Positions 48,731 through 61,739 of a stretch of 64,000 nt of DNA are shown piece after piece; position 1 is the stretch's first letter, and every line of letters begins with the position of its first letter. Source of the DNA: Brachyhypopomus gauderio (lineage: Eukaryota > Chordata > Actinopteri > Gymnotiformes > Hypopomidae); the NCBI RefSeq assembly GCF_052324685.1, contig NC_135223.1, positions 17,157,622 through 17,221,621 of the forward strand, given 5' to 3'. The translations under genes were made by a program, and so were the position numbers. A model generated the notes under the pieces. It was given only the letters and a program-made list of their open reading frames with translations. It was not told where the DNA came from and searched no databases.

Positions 48731-49012
48731 CTAGCTTGGTGTTAAGTGTGCTGAACATGAACACTCCAGTCCTTGGATACCCTGGTAACCAGAGAGGGAT
48801 GAACTCTTGGGTGGAAATTGGTCTCCAGGCTTTAGAGGTTTGCATCTGTTAGGTTCCACAATAACGGTTCTGTTTGGAGACGGCTGCAGCTTGCATAAGT
48901 TTGACATCAGCTGAGAAGTAGTTTCCATATGCTCATAGAACGAAGGCAAAAACTGGGCGTAAGATAAGCTGACCTTCTGCCGTGTTACTCGCATTATTTC
49001 CATACTTGAGCT
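48731..49012 (-). other. Unassigned coding-like stretch, minus strand, with a terminal stop
   Basis: Read on the minus strand from about 49012, past the CA/TG array, the frame gives MEIMRVTRQKVSLSYAQFLP, then FYEHMETTSQLMSNLCKLQP, EPNRCKPLKPGDQFPPKSSS and ends ECSCSAHLTPS followed by a stop at 48731. The peptide lacks low-complexity bias and could be a last coding exon. An ATTCAG (minus strand) about 10 nt upstream could be an acceptor. The family is unknown, and whether it belongs with the minus-strand stretch at 44515-44812 is unknown; the order would be reversed if both were in one gene and this were the last exon. Confidence 0.25.
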
Positions 49013-49014
49013 GA

Positions 49015-49015
<1 letters not shown>

Positions 49016-49054
<39 letters not shown>
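49016..49054. repeat. (GT)n microsatellite
   Basis: About 18 GT units. Confidence 0.95.
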
Positions 49055-49056
<2 letters not shown>

Positions 49057-49230
49057 AGGGGAAAAAGACAAAGACAAGGGGTGGATGATGGAATTTCATT
49101 AACAGAGTCATGTAGACATCAGGGGAGGAGGAGTTAATTTACCTTCACTGTTCCTATGGCGAAGACGTTGGTCCTCGGGAGCCACCGCCACGCTGCTGTC
49201 ATCACCTCCCCCGTACGTCCCTCGTCTGCT

Positions 49231-49304
49231 GCAGGCCTGGTGGAGGTATGCACACGGGCGCAGCTGCAGGCCTGGTGGAGGTATGCACACGGGCGCAGCT
49301 GCAG
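49231..49304. repeat. Two perfect tandem copies of a 35-bp GC-rich unit
   Basis: The unit starting GCAGGCCTGGTGGAGG and ending GGGCGCAGCT occurs at 49231-49265 and 49266-49300, followed by the first bases of a third copy. The identity of the two copies suggests a recent duplication. Confidence 0.95.
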
Positions 49305-49449
49305 CCCTGTGGAGACACAGCACGTGCCAGGGTGGAGCTCCTCTCAGCACTATTACAGAGAGATTTATAGGGCGGAGAGCAGAATTATTCCTAGTGGATG
49401 TCTGGAGAAAAAGGCATGGATCTCTCCTAAGAATAGAAGCTGAATCTTG

Positions 49450-49490
<41 letters not shown>
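49450..49490. repeat. (TG)n microsatellite
   Basis: About 19 TG units. Confidence 0.95.
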
Positions 49491-49492
<2 letters not shown>

Positions 49493-52400
49493 AGACATAA
49501 AAGAAGAACTTTTCATTGCCTTTAGGAGGTAGGATCAAATTAAATGACATTTTTTTACATAACCATACGCCGGGGTACCAATGACTGTCAGAGTTTCATG
49601 ATTGCTTTGCCACATCAGCAATAGGATAATGTCCAGGTGCAGACTCTGTAGCTGCAGCGGAATGTCATAGTGCAGGATTGCTACAGAGGGCAGAAGCCCA
49701 GAGAGACACCCTACAAGCTCTCATTACAGAAAGATGTCTGGAGACACCCACTGTCAGCTGTGCTTCTTGAGTGTGTTTTGTCAATATGAAGGACCATGTG
49801 TAGGCAAAAGCTGTGTATTGCACTTTTCATGTGTGAAAGACCTGTACTTGTTTTATGTGTACATATGAAGATATTCTATGAGGATATTCTAAATTATGGA
49901 CATGCCAACAGGCTGTGTTCACATTACCTTTACTGTCATGGCGTTAGGCACATTACCCTTCACAAGCATAATGTGCAACTCCTTTGAAAGTTTCCACAAA
50001 GAGATTTAGGGTGAAAAACAGCCTTTGGCAGGCAGGGCAGATGCTTAAGAAATGTTCCACCGTTGCATATTGACTGTGATTATTAGAACCAGACACTTTG
50101 CACAGTTCAGTCATGAAAGTTGGATGTTACCCAGGTGCAATGCATGGACCGGCTCGGCCTGGTCCATCAGGGCTTCAGTAGGCCATCCTACCACCGCACA
50201 GAGGGAACAGGGTCCAGGTTTGTTCAGCCCAAACATTACATAACAGTACTCAAGGCAAACTGAATGACCTGCACATTCATATGCTGTGTAAATGAGCATC
50301 TAAAGGGAGTGGAAGAGGAGAAAAGCAGGAATTAAATGCAAATTCAAGAGAGATTCATTCACCTGATGAGGGTTTCACAGCCCTTTTCACAACAGAGCTA
50401 CATCAACCACACCTGGCCTTTAGTACACCCAGCACATTATGAATTGAACCTCATAATAGAAGTACAAACTGCAGGTTTATATGATGCTTTAATTTTCAAT
50501 TTGCAACTGCAATGTCAATTAATGTCAAAGTAGTGTGAGTCTTTCCACAGACATACTGGGTTTTAATAACAGTAGGCCTATAGACAGGCTCTCTGTCTCT
50601 GAATGTTTCCAAACTGCCACTTATTGAAGACAACTATGTATAAACAACTTAAACTGGGAGTCACACAGGAGTTGCATTATAATATTTTGCATGATTGCTG
50701 TTTGTAAACCAAGTTTTTAAAGTTTAAAGTTTTTTACATTTGACTTCCTTTGACTTCACAGCTGATAAAATGAGTTTTTCATTTTTGAGCTTTATTCTTT
50801 TCTCCTGATGTTATCAGAGATGTTTATACTGTGTCTTTTCTGGTCATCTTCAAATGTGTATTCTATACTTTGCTTAGTGTTTTCTGTGCAATGTATTTGG
50901 TTATGAATGTACAACATTATGGACCTGAAGTTTGAAACCACCATCAGGGTTTTTGTAAATCCATTTTCATTGCCTTGAAAATAACATATTTAATGTGTTC
51001 CTTAATTCAAATGTAGTTCTGCTAGCCCTTTCAAAGTCAAAAAACTGAAATTTTATTTACACTTCCAGTAATTGCTTATATCACAGTCACTTTAAATTCT
51101 AGTTCTGCCTATGAAGTGCTGGAAGGCAACACACCACAAATTGTTTCCTTCAGTGATTGCAAAATTCAGTGCTGGGGCCACTGCAGCATGGCTGTGAAAC
51201 CCTACAATGTGACTTTAAATATTGAAATTGTTAAATATCTGTAAACATTGTCTCAGTTGTTATCTATGATCAGTTTTACGATTGCTATCACGTACATTAT
51301 GGTTTGAGCCTCATCAGAGCTGTGCAGCTTTTACTGGTGTAGTGCCTGATTGCATAAACACAGCTAAGTGATTCTCTGCCACTCACCTGACTCAGAAAAA
51401 CAAAAATCACAAGAAGCGTCGCCGCGTCGGCGCTCGGCCCTGAGAGACGGCCCACTTTGTGAGTCACGAGCCTGCTGCATGAGGTAATTGCTTTGTCACG
51501 TGCTTCCCACAATGCACAGCTTCCCAGACCATTGGAACAGGGTATGCGCACCAGAGGAACGCAGGCGCCATGTAGATGACTGAAGCACACATCTGCCCAC
51601 TGACACGCACTGTTTTTGTGACTTGGTTTCTGAATTCTTCACTTGTGTTGGGAATGAGGTTATTCCAAATGGAAAGTATGAGCCTGTGATAGTAAATAGG
51701 CCTTGAAAACATGAGGTTTAACACAAGGGAAGTGACATAAACATAATTTGGGGTATTATTAAAATTTGTGGCACTGCAGTGGTCTCAGTGGCGTAAGACA
51801 TATTCATTCATGTAAGTGAGCGTACAGAAATTGGTGGATTAGTATAATGAAGGAGACAGTGACCACTGACCACAAATTTGTACGTGTGTACATGTTTCCC
51901 AGTCAACTCTCTGAATGAACTATTTCACACTATACCACATATATGGCTGTGTAGTTCTGTGATGAATCTTCTTTGACGAATCTTTTATAGCATTATTCAC
52001 ATAATCAACTCTTCACTTGTGTTGGGAATAGTTATAGTTATACATTTGAGGTCCCCCCCCCCCCTCTCTCTCACACACACACACCTTGTAGGCTCATCAG
52101 GTCACTACAATAATTTTAGCCAAACATGAATGTACAGAGCCTCAAATAACTATCTCCAGTGGGCTATTAATCTACAGCATATACTCTATGAGTGCATGTG
52201 TGAATGTGTGTGTGCACATATGCATAAATGTTTACAGGAAAGTAGGTCCAGAGGTGAGAAAGCTGCATTAAACAGGGGGTGTACTGTATACCGGGCGAGG
52301 ACGGAGGAAAGCCATGGGCGTGTTCTTGGGAGTGTCTCATGGCATGTCCTGGCTCACTTTGATGTGCTTGTGTTTACAGTACGCGTCCCAGTGGAAGACT

Positions 52401-53279
52401 TCTCCTCTCCCTGCCCTGGACAAAGACTCCTCTTGGTGCCTACGGTATTTGGCACTCCTCCAGTTTTCCTCTCCTCCAATATGAGCGAGCTTCCCCGGCC
52501 TGCGCTCGCTCTGATTGGATATGACCTCGGCCTTCGTACGCTGCTGCTCAGATTCCATTGCGTCAGGGAGCAGTCCTGTCTCTGCCATGGAGCTGTGACA
52601 GCACACATCTCTGCATCCGGCCAAACAGACCCTTTTAAGAAATGACCCAGATCCAGTGCAGACAGTTCCTTGCAGTCCTACATGAACGTGACTCAGAGGC
52701 CCAAAGGGAAAACTTTATCAGCCCTCTCAAAGCTTGAATGGGTTCCCCTAATGATGACAAGCTGTCGGTTTTTTATTCTTTAGGAGAATAACCTTTTCCA
52801 TGTGTTTATGTGGTTTAATTAATGGCAGAGCAGAATTGTGAGGAGAAGCCTTAGTCTGGAATCATTAGGATTAGATTAAGTTGTAAAATGTGGGTTGTCC
52901 AACCAGGAATGGACCTCCTGGATCAGTTTGCCACTGTAAGTGTCTAGCCGGTACAGTCAGGGGTTGAACATCAGTCACCCCCAGGCACTTGGTTGGTGGG
53001 CCTCTTTTAGCGCTGATATCTGCAAATAAAACCAAGAAACAATAAGGGCACCGCACAAAGGAATACTGCACAAAGTCCCAAACCTGCTCACCCTGGCAAC
53101 AGAGGCATCTAGCAGATGATGTGACTCAATGAAAGTTTGACTGCTCACTCTTCTGAGTTATGTGACAAGCTGCGTGAGCTTATCATGGCCTTGGAGAAGG
53201 AGACTCAGGAAAACAGCTGATCACCAGATATGTGCAGAATTCGAAAGAGAGCAATATGAACCGATGATTGGAGGCCAGA
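49491..53279. other. Gene-poor interval, no assigned gene
   Basis: Mostly unique AT-rich sequence with a C/CT/CA tract at 52053-52084. The segments at about 51400-51560 and 52740-52870 are cleaner and could be conserved non-coding DNA. The 171-codon plus frame at 52130-52645 has no recognisable domain. Confidence 0.5.
52053..52084. repeat. C12-(TC)n-(AC)n tract
   Basis: Twelve C, then short CT and CA runs. Confidence 0.9.
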
Positions 53280-53540
53280 GAGAGTGGACGGGTTTGCATT
53301 TCTGGGCTGCAGGATCAAGGATGACACAGGGAGTGTGGTGGAAATGGAGGCAGGGCAGGCTGGCTGCAATCACGTTCAGTGAGTACAAAACCAAAGCGAG
53401 GCTCTCAAGGTCTTTGTGCTGTCCATTTTTCTGTACAGCTCTGACACGTGGACGTCTGCACATCTGGCTATATGCAGCTCAAGACATTCAACACTACGAG
53501 TCTTGTGACTGTGAGGCTGATGAGAAGAGCAATGAATGTA
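53280..53540 (+). mobile_element. Decayed LINE reverse-transcriptase fragment
   Basis: In broken plus-strand frames the sequence resembles the end of a LINE RT domain: FAFLGCRIKDDTGSVVEME (compare the FxYLGxxIxxDG motif), then VFVLSIFLYSSDTWTSAHL (compare the LSxLLYGxETWT motif), separated by a stop. Further stops follow. The order and spacing of the two motifs match non-LTR retrotransposons. The copy is old, and I cannot place the ends. The 158-codon frame at 53162-53638 runs in a different register and is not the element's own. Confidence 0.5.
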
Positions 53541-55952
53541 ATAAGCAGCAATCAACCTGCTCCATGGCAATCTACACAAAAAAGAAGCGTGTATCCCCAG
53601 ATGATCCTGTACTGCACTGCACTGTAACTCCACTGTAATGTATAGAAATGAAAGAAGCAGCTGTGTACCATTTGCTTTACATTGATGTCTTAGTCAAAAA
53701 GCCAGAGTTAAATGGCTCAGCTTGACAGACTAAGCCTGTAACATTTAATTTAACACTATAGGTATAAATTCAATATTAGGGCCTATGTCTGTATCTATGG
53801 TAGAAGTGTGAATATTAAAAGGCTGGATACACAGATGTATCATTTTGTTCATGTGCCATTAATGGAGTATTTGGCCAGGAGAATATAGAAAATAAATGGC
53901 CCCTTTTAAGGGCCAGGGGCTTATCACAGTTGCCAAAGACGACAAACTACAGACTCCTTCCAGGAACCCCCACAGTGAGGCCACAAGATACTAAGATATT
54001 TGACTCTCTCGCTCTCTCCCTCTCTTTTGGTGTGTGTGTGTGTGTGTGTGTATACACATGTGAGCTAACGGGAGCACAGCTTCTGCTTTGAAGCTAACGT
54101 GTGTCACACCTCCTTGGGCTATGCTTAGCCACCTTATCTTTTGTTTCCAAAAGGCAGAATCCTCAGCATGACCTCTGACCTCAGTTGGCATTTGTAAAAA
54201 AACCTCACCACTCAGCACATACTTATTATTAGAATTACAGTTGTTAAAATAATGCCACTTGGCTTTAAGGCATTAAAGAGAATAAATGTCTATATATGAT
54301 ATTGCATAACATGAATTAATTTAAATGGCAACAGAAAGAAAGCAAATAGGCAGAATTATTTGAGGAAATCATTATTTTAAGAGATTTTTGGTACTACAAA
54401 TACCACAAGTCTAATACAATATACAACAATCTTTCACTATCAGTTGTTACAGTTACAGCTGTGGCTGTGTGCATGTGTGTGTCACAGGGAGATTGAGAGA
54501 AGTAACATGTGTGTGAAAACCCATGTGCAAACGTAGAAACCCCTCTCAAGGAGAGGACGTCAACACAGCACCAAGTCGAATGCTAACAAACCCTGACCTT
54601 ATGAGGACAAAAAGAGGAACTAGATATTCTTAGCTTCATACAGTCTTTAATTTGTTTCTTTTTTTTTTGAAGTCCTGGGGAGTTCAGTCAGTCTGCAAAG
54701 CATCCAAGACCATGAACCTCCCTAACTTGAGTATCTGTCTAATAACCTGAAGAAGCTACAGAATCAGAACTCTATTCATTGTTTTTGTGTTGAATTTCTC
54801 TTGTAGTTTAACATGATGTCTTCTTCAATGCTTTCTTATAGTTAAAAATAAAGAAGAGCTTTGACATTATTCCCAAATATGTCAGCTGAATTGATAATGA
54901 ACAAGGTTGTTGGAGCATTAAAGTGATAAAGTTCTCAGTTTGTAACTATGGTTTGTTGTATATTGTTTGGCTGCTTTTTTACTTTAGTCATCATGAGCAT
55001 GAGTTTACACACTGATTTGTCACCAGAGGCATCTAATAACAAAGAGCTCTTTTAAAGCTCTGTACTAGTGGGCAGCCAAGAGACACAAGTATCAAAGTTT
55101 ACTTTTGGTCATGGATGAAATTCTCAGCCATTTTCTTCATGTTTGTTTGTTTACATTCTTATTATCTGTTTTGAGAGTATAATTTTTGGGGGAAGAGAGG
55201 AGGTGAAGTTATTTTTGGAAGTATGTTTATTCCCACTTTCGTATTTCCACTTTCCTATTCAGCATGTAGCTACTACGTGGATAGTTTCAGCTGCTTATAA
55301 CATCCAATATATATAAATGCATCATTAACATAGTTCACTTTCTAACTGGCAACTGCTGTTGTACTGGTGCTACTACATTCAGAAAATATTTGGTTTTTAG
55401 CAAAGCATCTTGTAGTGAAAACTTGATGCAGAGTGTTCATTTTCATTGTTTGATAATTAACTGCCATTAAATAAAATGTATTAAGTAGACAAACCACTCA
55501 ACAGTGGTCTTCCTGGATGAGAACTAAAGCAGACGGTTTTTATTACCTGACCACAAATATAAATAGATTCTTACCCGTAGCCAAGGTTGATGTACTCACT
55601 GCTGTGTTCTTTCCCTGAGAAGGATGTGTTCAAGCATTTTCCTCTCTTCAGTTCTCACAAGCTGTGCTGACTCACCATAGACCTTGAGGTCCATTTGTAA
55701 TCGTCTGTGGGTCTGCTGTCCACATTCTCTCTCCCCTCTCCTCATCAGTGACACTAACCCTGAGCATTACTGTTTTCCTACAACAACACCGAATTGCCAT
55801 GGAGATCTTTTCACTCATCTCTTCATTTACAGACTTAGCAAATTCACCCACTTTTCAGCAAAGACTATAAACTCTCCACATGGTTTTCAGCAAGACACTT
55901 GTCAAACCAAGAGATTAGGCTTATGCAATGCCTGGAAAAGAAGAAAGGAACT

Positions 55953-55954
55953 GA

Positions 55955-56006
<52 letters not shown>

Positions 56007-56010
56007 AAAA
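55953..56010. repeat. (GAAA)n microsatellite
   Basis: About 14 GAAA units. The Lys-Glu-rich frame here is a repeat artefact. Confidence 0.95.
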
Positions 56011-57511
56011 ACACTACAGCTATTTTATCAACATGAGGAATTTGATTTATGATGTATGTGCATGGCTGTAGTTGGTACTATCTCTAACCCAAGAGTATCA
56101 CAGATGACCAATTGTAAATACTTTTTACATTTCATTTAATGTGGTTGATATAATGGCAGCTGGCTATAGGTTTTAGATTTGGTGAAAGTGACACATGGTC
56201 ATAAGAGGTATGAGTGGAAGGGCAGCAAGTGAACACCCAGTTTGTATAATACTTTGCATGACTGTGGGCTTATCTGACACTTGTCATCTTGTAAGGCCAT
56301 TTAATGGTTGCTATTTATTTCATCACAACCAATTAAAATTTGGTTTGTAAAATGTAAAAGTGCTATATATTACTATTTGACACTTGTTACAATAATTAGA
56401 ATAATATGCTATAAGGCATACTTAATTTTTAGAGTTTTTTTTTTTTTAAGAGCAACTCAGTTGTATGTTATTTTAGCATTTTGTGTCAAACCTTTGTTGG
56501 ACAATAAATAACAGGAATATTCTGGAAAGACCTTTTGCAAAGATCGTCTGCAAAATGCAATAAATTGTATCATTAACTACATCAAACAGTCCTAATCCCC
56601 AGTGTAAGATTACAGTGTGAGCTGCTGTTTGATTTGTCATCAGTGAAACCCATTTGGAAATGAAAACAAGGCAGAAAGACAGACTCACCTGAACATGCCG
56701 TCATACAGCAGGCTCTGAAGACCATCTCAAGAGTGGCATCATGTTTGTATAATGTGGTTGACACACAAGTGCTTTCAACCCTCTTGCTGCTTCTTGGTTA
56801 TTTCTGAAGAGCCCTCTTGAAAGTTTATCGCTGCTTTTGGCATTAGTTGGATACCTCTCTATCAGTGTGATTAGAAATGGGAATTCCAGTATACAACATT
56901 ATCTTCCCCTTCGTTTTCTTGGCAACTTTCAGACTGCCTTGGGGGAGTTGATGCCATACCTATTCCAGATGAAATACCCCTATGGATGAATCATGACCAT
57001 TCTCAAGGATGTGTTGTTCAGAAAAAGTTCTTGAATGCTTTATCACTGTCTCTTAGATGTCTATAGCAGTGAAGTCAAATGCTCTCGTGAACACTTTGTG
57101 GCGGTTGAGGCTTCCCAAGTTGGAAGGAATATGGATAGTCACAGGGTTGTACAATGTCTCCTCCCTAAGCCTTTAATAAGTCTTGAGTCTTGTTTTGACA
57201 GTGAAAACCTGGTCTTGTCTGAGTTTATGAGCGGATAGCATTACCTGGTGTTCTTTGTTTGGCTAAGGATATAAGATTAGAAATGTTCTGGATTTGACTT
57301 CAAACCTTTCCAAGGAATGAATAAATATTGCAGTTAAGCTTGTATGACGTTCATTTGTTCACTGCACTTGTCAGCCTATAATAAAAGGCACTCACCATAT
57401 CTCAAAAGATAATCTCTTACTTGCTACAGATATTGTGACACAGAAAAATTTGGCTTGTAACCCTAACAGACTCTCTTCTAGTATGAATCCAAATGTACAC
57501 ATCAGTGAAGT

Positions 57512-57587
<76 letters not shown>

Positions 57588-57600
57588 AATAATACTGAAA

Positions 57601-57676
<76 letters not shown>
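57512..57676. repeat. Compound (CTAT)n and (TA)n microsatellite
   Basis: About 19 CTAT units (57512-57587), a short spacer, then about 36 TA units (57604-57676). Confidence 0.95.
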
Positions 57677-57682
<6 letters not shown>

Positions 57683-58189
57683 TATTTTTAATAGTTCATG
57701 TCAGCGGACATAAAAGGAAAGCCCTGTAGATGCAGAGGTTTTCAGTGCATTGAAAACACAATCAAGACTTGGCTATTCCAAATGGTAACCTTTAGATCTA
57801 ACCAAAGAGGCTATTGATTTATATCAAGTTCAAGCTCTTAAAACAATAGCAATCTTTTAGGCTATCGATAGAAAACTTAATGCGCTTTTATAGAATAAGC
57901 AATTCTTATTATAATCTTATACGCAATTCAAAGCAGTTTGCTGATGTTTAGACTGCACGGAAAAGACACGTAGCAAATGAAAGATTTTTAAAAAATCAAG
58001 TTAGAATGAATGAATTAAAGTTAGAATTAATCTACTTTATTCATTTCTGAACCACTAATACCAACAATCACTAATATATGTTTATTAAACATGGGCATAC
58101 AGAACTCAAGCAAGCACAGACGTTTGTATCATGGCAAAGTAGCAGCCTTATCATAAATCTTGTAAGGAGGAGACATGGTGTGCGTCAAT

Positions 58190-58645
58190 TTGAATCTCCG
58201 AACGAGTACGTGGGTAGCCGGATAAAGTGGAGGGCCACGACAGGACCCTGTGGAGTCAGATTTCAGTGTTTTGAGGGCCGATTGAGCTCTGGCGAACTGA
58301 GGCTGTCTTTGTTCACAAGGAGCTCCTGGCAGTTCAGAGTGCGGGAGCCAGAGTGAGTGAGGGGGAGAAAGTTGGGAGGAAAGAGACTGAGCGGACTCCA
58401 ATTCTTACTTACGGACACCTTGAATCCGGTATCTTCATGAGACCGGAGACATGGCTCGTGGAAATATTCCTTTGCTGAGGTGATTTAACGAGTATCGCAA
58501 CTGCAAGATTTCCGATTTCGTCGATGCGAAATTGCTTTCTCATGACATCTGTACTTCTCTCCCATCACCAGATTGACGCTGTGGTATATTTGCCTCATTG
58601 ATTTGTGGCACCTCCAGCCAGGGACTGCGTTTCAGCTGCTGGAAG
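58190..58645 (+). other. Probable non-coding first exon of an unidentified plus-strand gene
   Basis: From about 58190 the sequence becomes GC-richer and CpG-containing, with purine-rich GTGAGTGAGGGGGAGAAAG-type 5' UTR texture, and ends CTGGAAG before a strong donor GTATGT at 58646. It contains two short upstream-type ORFs (58437-58478 and 58451-58483) and no long one, so it is likely 5' UTR. An alternative donor CTGAG/GTGATT near 58480 would make the second ATG a possible start (MARGNIPLL). The gene body must lie beyond 64000 or in an exon I did not recognise. Confidence 0.5.
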
Positions 58646-60038
58646 GTATGTCACCTTATAAAATATGGACAACTAAGGGTCTCTGGTTAAAGTTGCAAAC
58701 CGTTAAAAATAGTTTCGGTTTTATTATGGCAGGTTATATAGAATACTAGTAATGCGTTTTCTTCTGCTGTTTCTTTAATTCATACCCTAAATTCATTCAT
58801 TCAAAATATGTTAAAGTAGTTTTTAATGAATTTATGAATAACGTTTGAGACTTTTCTAGAAGGCTGGGAAGTAGCATATAGACTCAACGGTGGTTATGGC
58901 ACTTATTAACAGATGATACTGCGTCAGTTCAGAATGTCTAGCACTATGTAGTCTGATTTATGAACACATACTCATCCTCTTCGACTACTGTGGCTGCCCG
59001 CACCATATTTGTTAACTTCAAATTTTTGCATTGATGATGCACTTTAAGTTGATCCATTCTGATTCCCTTCGATCTTCACGTGAAGACTAAGGAAGAACTT
59101 CACCTGCTGCTTGACTCATGGTTTATTTTGGTACATTGATGTGATGAAACGATGTCTCCCTTTGTCAAAACGTAACACACAGCAGCCAAAGCCACACACA
59201 ACACGCGAAACATCAAAAAGCAAAGACCTCATCCAAAGTTCTTTCAGCTCTTGCCAAAATTTTATTTTTGCATTCAAAGTCCACACAAATATGAGATGTC
59301 TTTCCTATATGACAACTACACACTAACGTGACAAATGGAAAACACTACTACCATGTTTTGGGTGTTCAGTGTGTAGTCTGCTGTAAAGGTATATCATAGT
59401 AATTACATATACATGTATATTCACAAATATGCAGGTTATTTATGCATATTCAGCACATATACACCATAAAGTAAAACACAATTACAAGGGGAATGTTTAT
59501 GTTCTTTTTTGAATGAACAGTACTGCAACACAAGATGTATATACTGTAATACATAGATAACAGAAGCCAAAAAAAGGCTTGTAACTTCAAAATAATTCAA
59601 AATAACGGTTCATCTTGTCTTGAATTTGGGTCTGGAGTACCTTCTGGAGTGATGTATCCATCCCGACACGCCCCCGTAAATGTCACCACAAGCTTCCTCC
59701 ATTACCTGGAGAAGTGGTATGTGATAGTGGGGTTGGCTACCAACTCCATACCAAACACAAGTCAGTAGGAATGGAGAGTGTGGTGGAGGTGATGCACAAA
59801 AAAATTGTAGATGCTCAGCAAACCAGTTTTTTACTTGAGCAGCCCAGTGGAAATGGTAACAAACCTGGACTGATCTGGTCTATCCCCCTGATTATGGAGA
59901 ATGAGTATGTTGTGCTCTGTATTGATGATGGTGATGTAGGACTGTAGCATTGTTGTAGGAACCAAGAGTGGCATGATGACGAACACCACAGCTCTTGCAT
60001 TCTGACAATGGCATGGGTGTTCTGAAATAGGACAGTAT

Positions 60039-60400
60039 GAAATGAATGAATGAATGAATGAATGAATGTTCAATTTATATAGCGCCTTTCAAGATACCCA
60101 AGGACGCTTTACAACTTTTAACACAGGTACAAGTCCTACATGACCAATCACACACGGGCGAGAAGCGGCAGCCAATTGTGCACAGCCTCAGCCCCCTGGG
60201 GGACTGAATAGGGTGCAGGAAGGGGAGAGAGGACAGACCCTAGTGACAGAGCACCATCCACCACTGGGCATACAAGCACACACACATTCATGCACAGACA
60301 CTCAGACAAGTGCTTTTTATTGAACAGTGACACACAGTTACACACTCAGGGAGAATTTGTCAGGGAATCAGGGAATGCCAATTTACTTAACTTCCATGTT
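60039..60400. mobile_element. L2-like fish interspersed repeat with (AATG)n tail
   Basis: An (AATG)n run (60039-60068) is followed by TTTATATAGCGCCTTTCAAG and ACCCAAGGACGCTTTACAA. I recognise this as a very common fish repeat motif, usually linked to L2-type LINE/SINE 3' ends. Further in, CACCATCCACCACTGGG and CCAATTTACTTAACTTCCAT continue the match in degraded form. Boundaries are approximate and the family name is tentative. Confidence 0.55.
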
Positions 60401-61691
60401 TTTTTACTTTGAAATAGGCATAAAGTAGTCAGTATTGTGTGGCACAGGACACTGGAATGAATTATCACTAAGAGGATAGCAGAGCATGCTTCAATTTGCA
60501 TATGCAAAGCATACTTCATGTTGCATGTTCATAGTGCACTGGCCCAATGCGGAAGGTGAATGGATGTTGCTGAAGGTGATGTCAGTAATGTTATAATGTT
60601 GAAAAACTATGCTATTGTTTGTTCAGGCCATGTTGATGACGGCCTCTTTCTGTTCTGGGGTGGATAGCTGTCTTTTAGCAGTTCTGCAAAAACATGATAT
60701 GAACGTTTTACTGTATCGGCATGAAATGAAACTACTGTAAATTACTGTAACTACTGATATGGTACTACACTACTGTAGTACAGTGGTATATGTAGTTCAG
60801 TTCTGTGAGTTCGATAGCATCGTAAAGAGTATAGGTCTAATGACCTATTCTGATTTCAGAATGGCTGAATGATGCTGCAGTGTAGCAGCACAGATTAGGC
60901 TGGGCTGTTTGCCTCCAGAAAACTGCACACATGGGAGTCTGGTCTCCTTCTTCCTTATTTTCATTCTCTTCTTCATCATTTCTGTGCAGTATTGGACTCC
61001 ATTGTTGCAGAAACCAAGATATGCAACTTGTGGCCTCTTTATAGAGCTCAGACTGTGATTACTAAAGATTTGTAAAAATTATCTAGAAGTGATTTTACCT
61101 GTGAGGACTGGGTTTGTATAATAGGGTATGTGGGTTTGACAGTTGCATGGCAGTGTTTTCCAAAAGAAACACAAGGTTTTCAGCTTTGAATGTTGTGTCT
61201 AATGTAGGGAACTCTGCTTTATAGTTTACAAAAGGTGTGTTTTAGAATTGATAAATGAGTGTAAGGCAGAGAATGTGCTTAAGGTTTAGTGCACTAGTTC
61301 AATAGATGACAATAGATGGTCAATAGGCTACATGAGTTGTTCCCAAAATTATGCTATAAGTACCAGTTTTGGGGTCTTAGCAGCTGCAAAAAAGTGTAAG
61401 CAATAAGGTGTTTATTTGTTCTCATTATCTTGTTTTATTATTTTTTTATTCCTTGGCAATAACTAAGTTTACAAAAAAGAAATAATTCTTCTCCTCTATC
61501 ATCACAAAGTTCTTATAAGCTTGCTATTATTGAGACTTGATCTTATTGTTAGATCTAAGAGACAGACCAGTCAGTTGAGGTACCGGACACAGGGCTACAG
61601 TAGTGTCTTCCTGAAATGCCAGTAGCTTTCTGGTTAGTTGGTTAGGTAATATGTGGGTAGGAGAGAAACCATGAAGTACAATGATTGCTCA

Positions 61692-61739
61692 CTATCATAA
61701 TGCACCTCACAGCTGGGCCAGTGAGGTGCATTATGATAG
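61692..61739. repeat. Perfect 19-bp inverted repeat with 10-nt loop
   Basis: CTATCATAATGCACCTCAC at 61692-61710 is exactly complementary to 61721-61739. The loop is AGCTGGGCCA. Confidence 0.97.

Larger units (their letters stand above)
53541..58189. other. Gene-poor interval, no gene seen
   Basis: AT-rich sequence with a short TG array (54031-54050), a GAAA array (55953-56010) and the CTAT/TA compound array (57512-57676). No coding-like stretch stood out. Confidence 0.5.

Noticed and set aside
52130..52645. 171-codon plus-strand open frame, with overlapping minus frames
   Set aside because: Locally GC-richer DNA gives open frames on both strands. The peptide has no domain that I recognise and an irregular composition. 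An acceptor-like TTTACAG near 52378 was noted but has no convincing exon after it.
53162..53638. 158-codon plus-strand open frame
   Set aside because: It overlaps a decayed LINE fragment in another register, so the frame is probably chance.
58078..58356. 92-codon plus-strand frame
   Set aside because: It starts in AT-rich DNA and ends inside the putative 5' UTR exon. The composition is not convincing.
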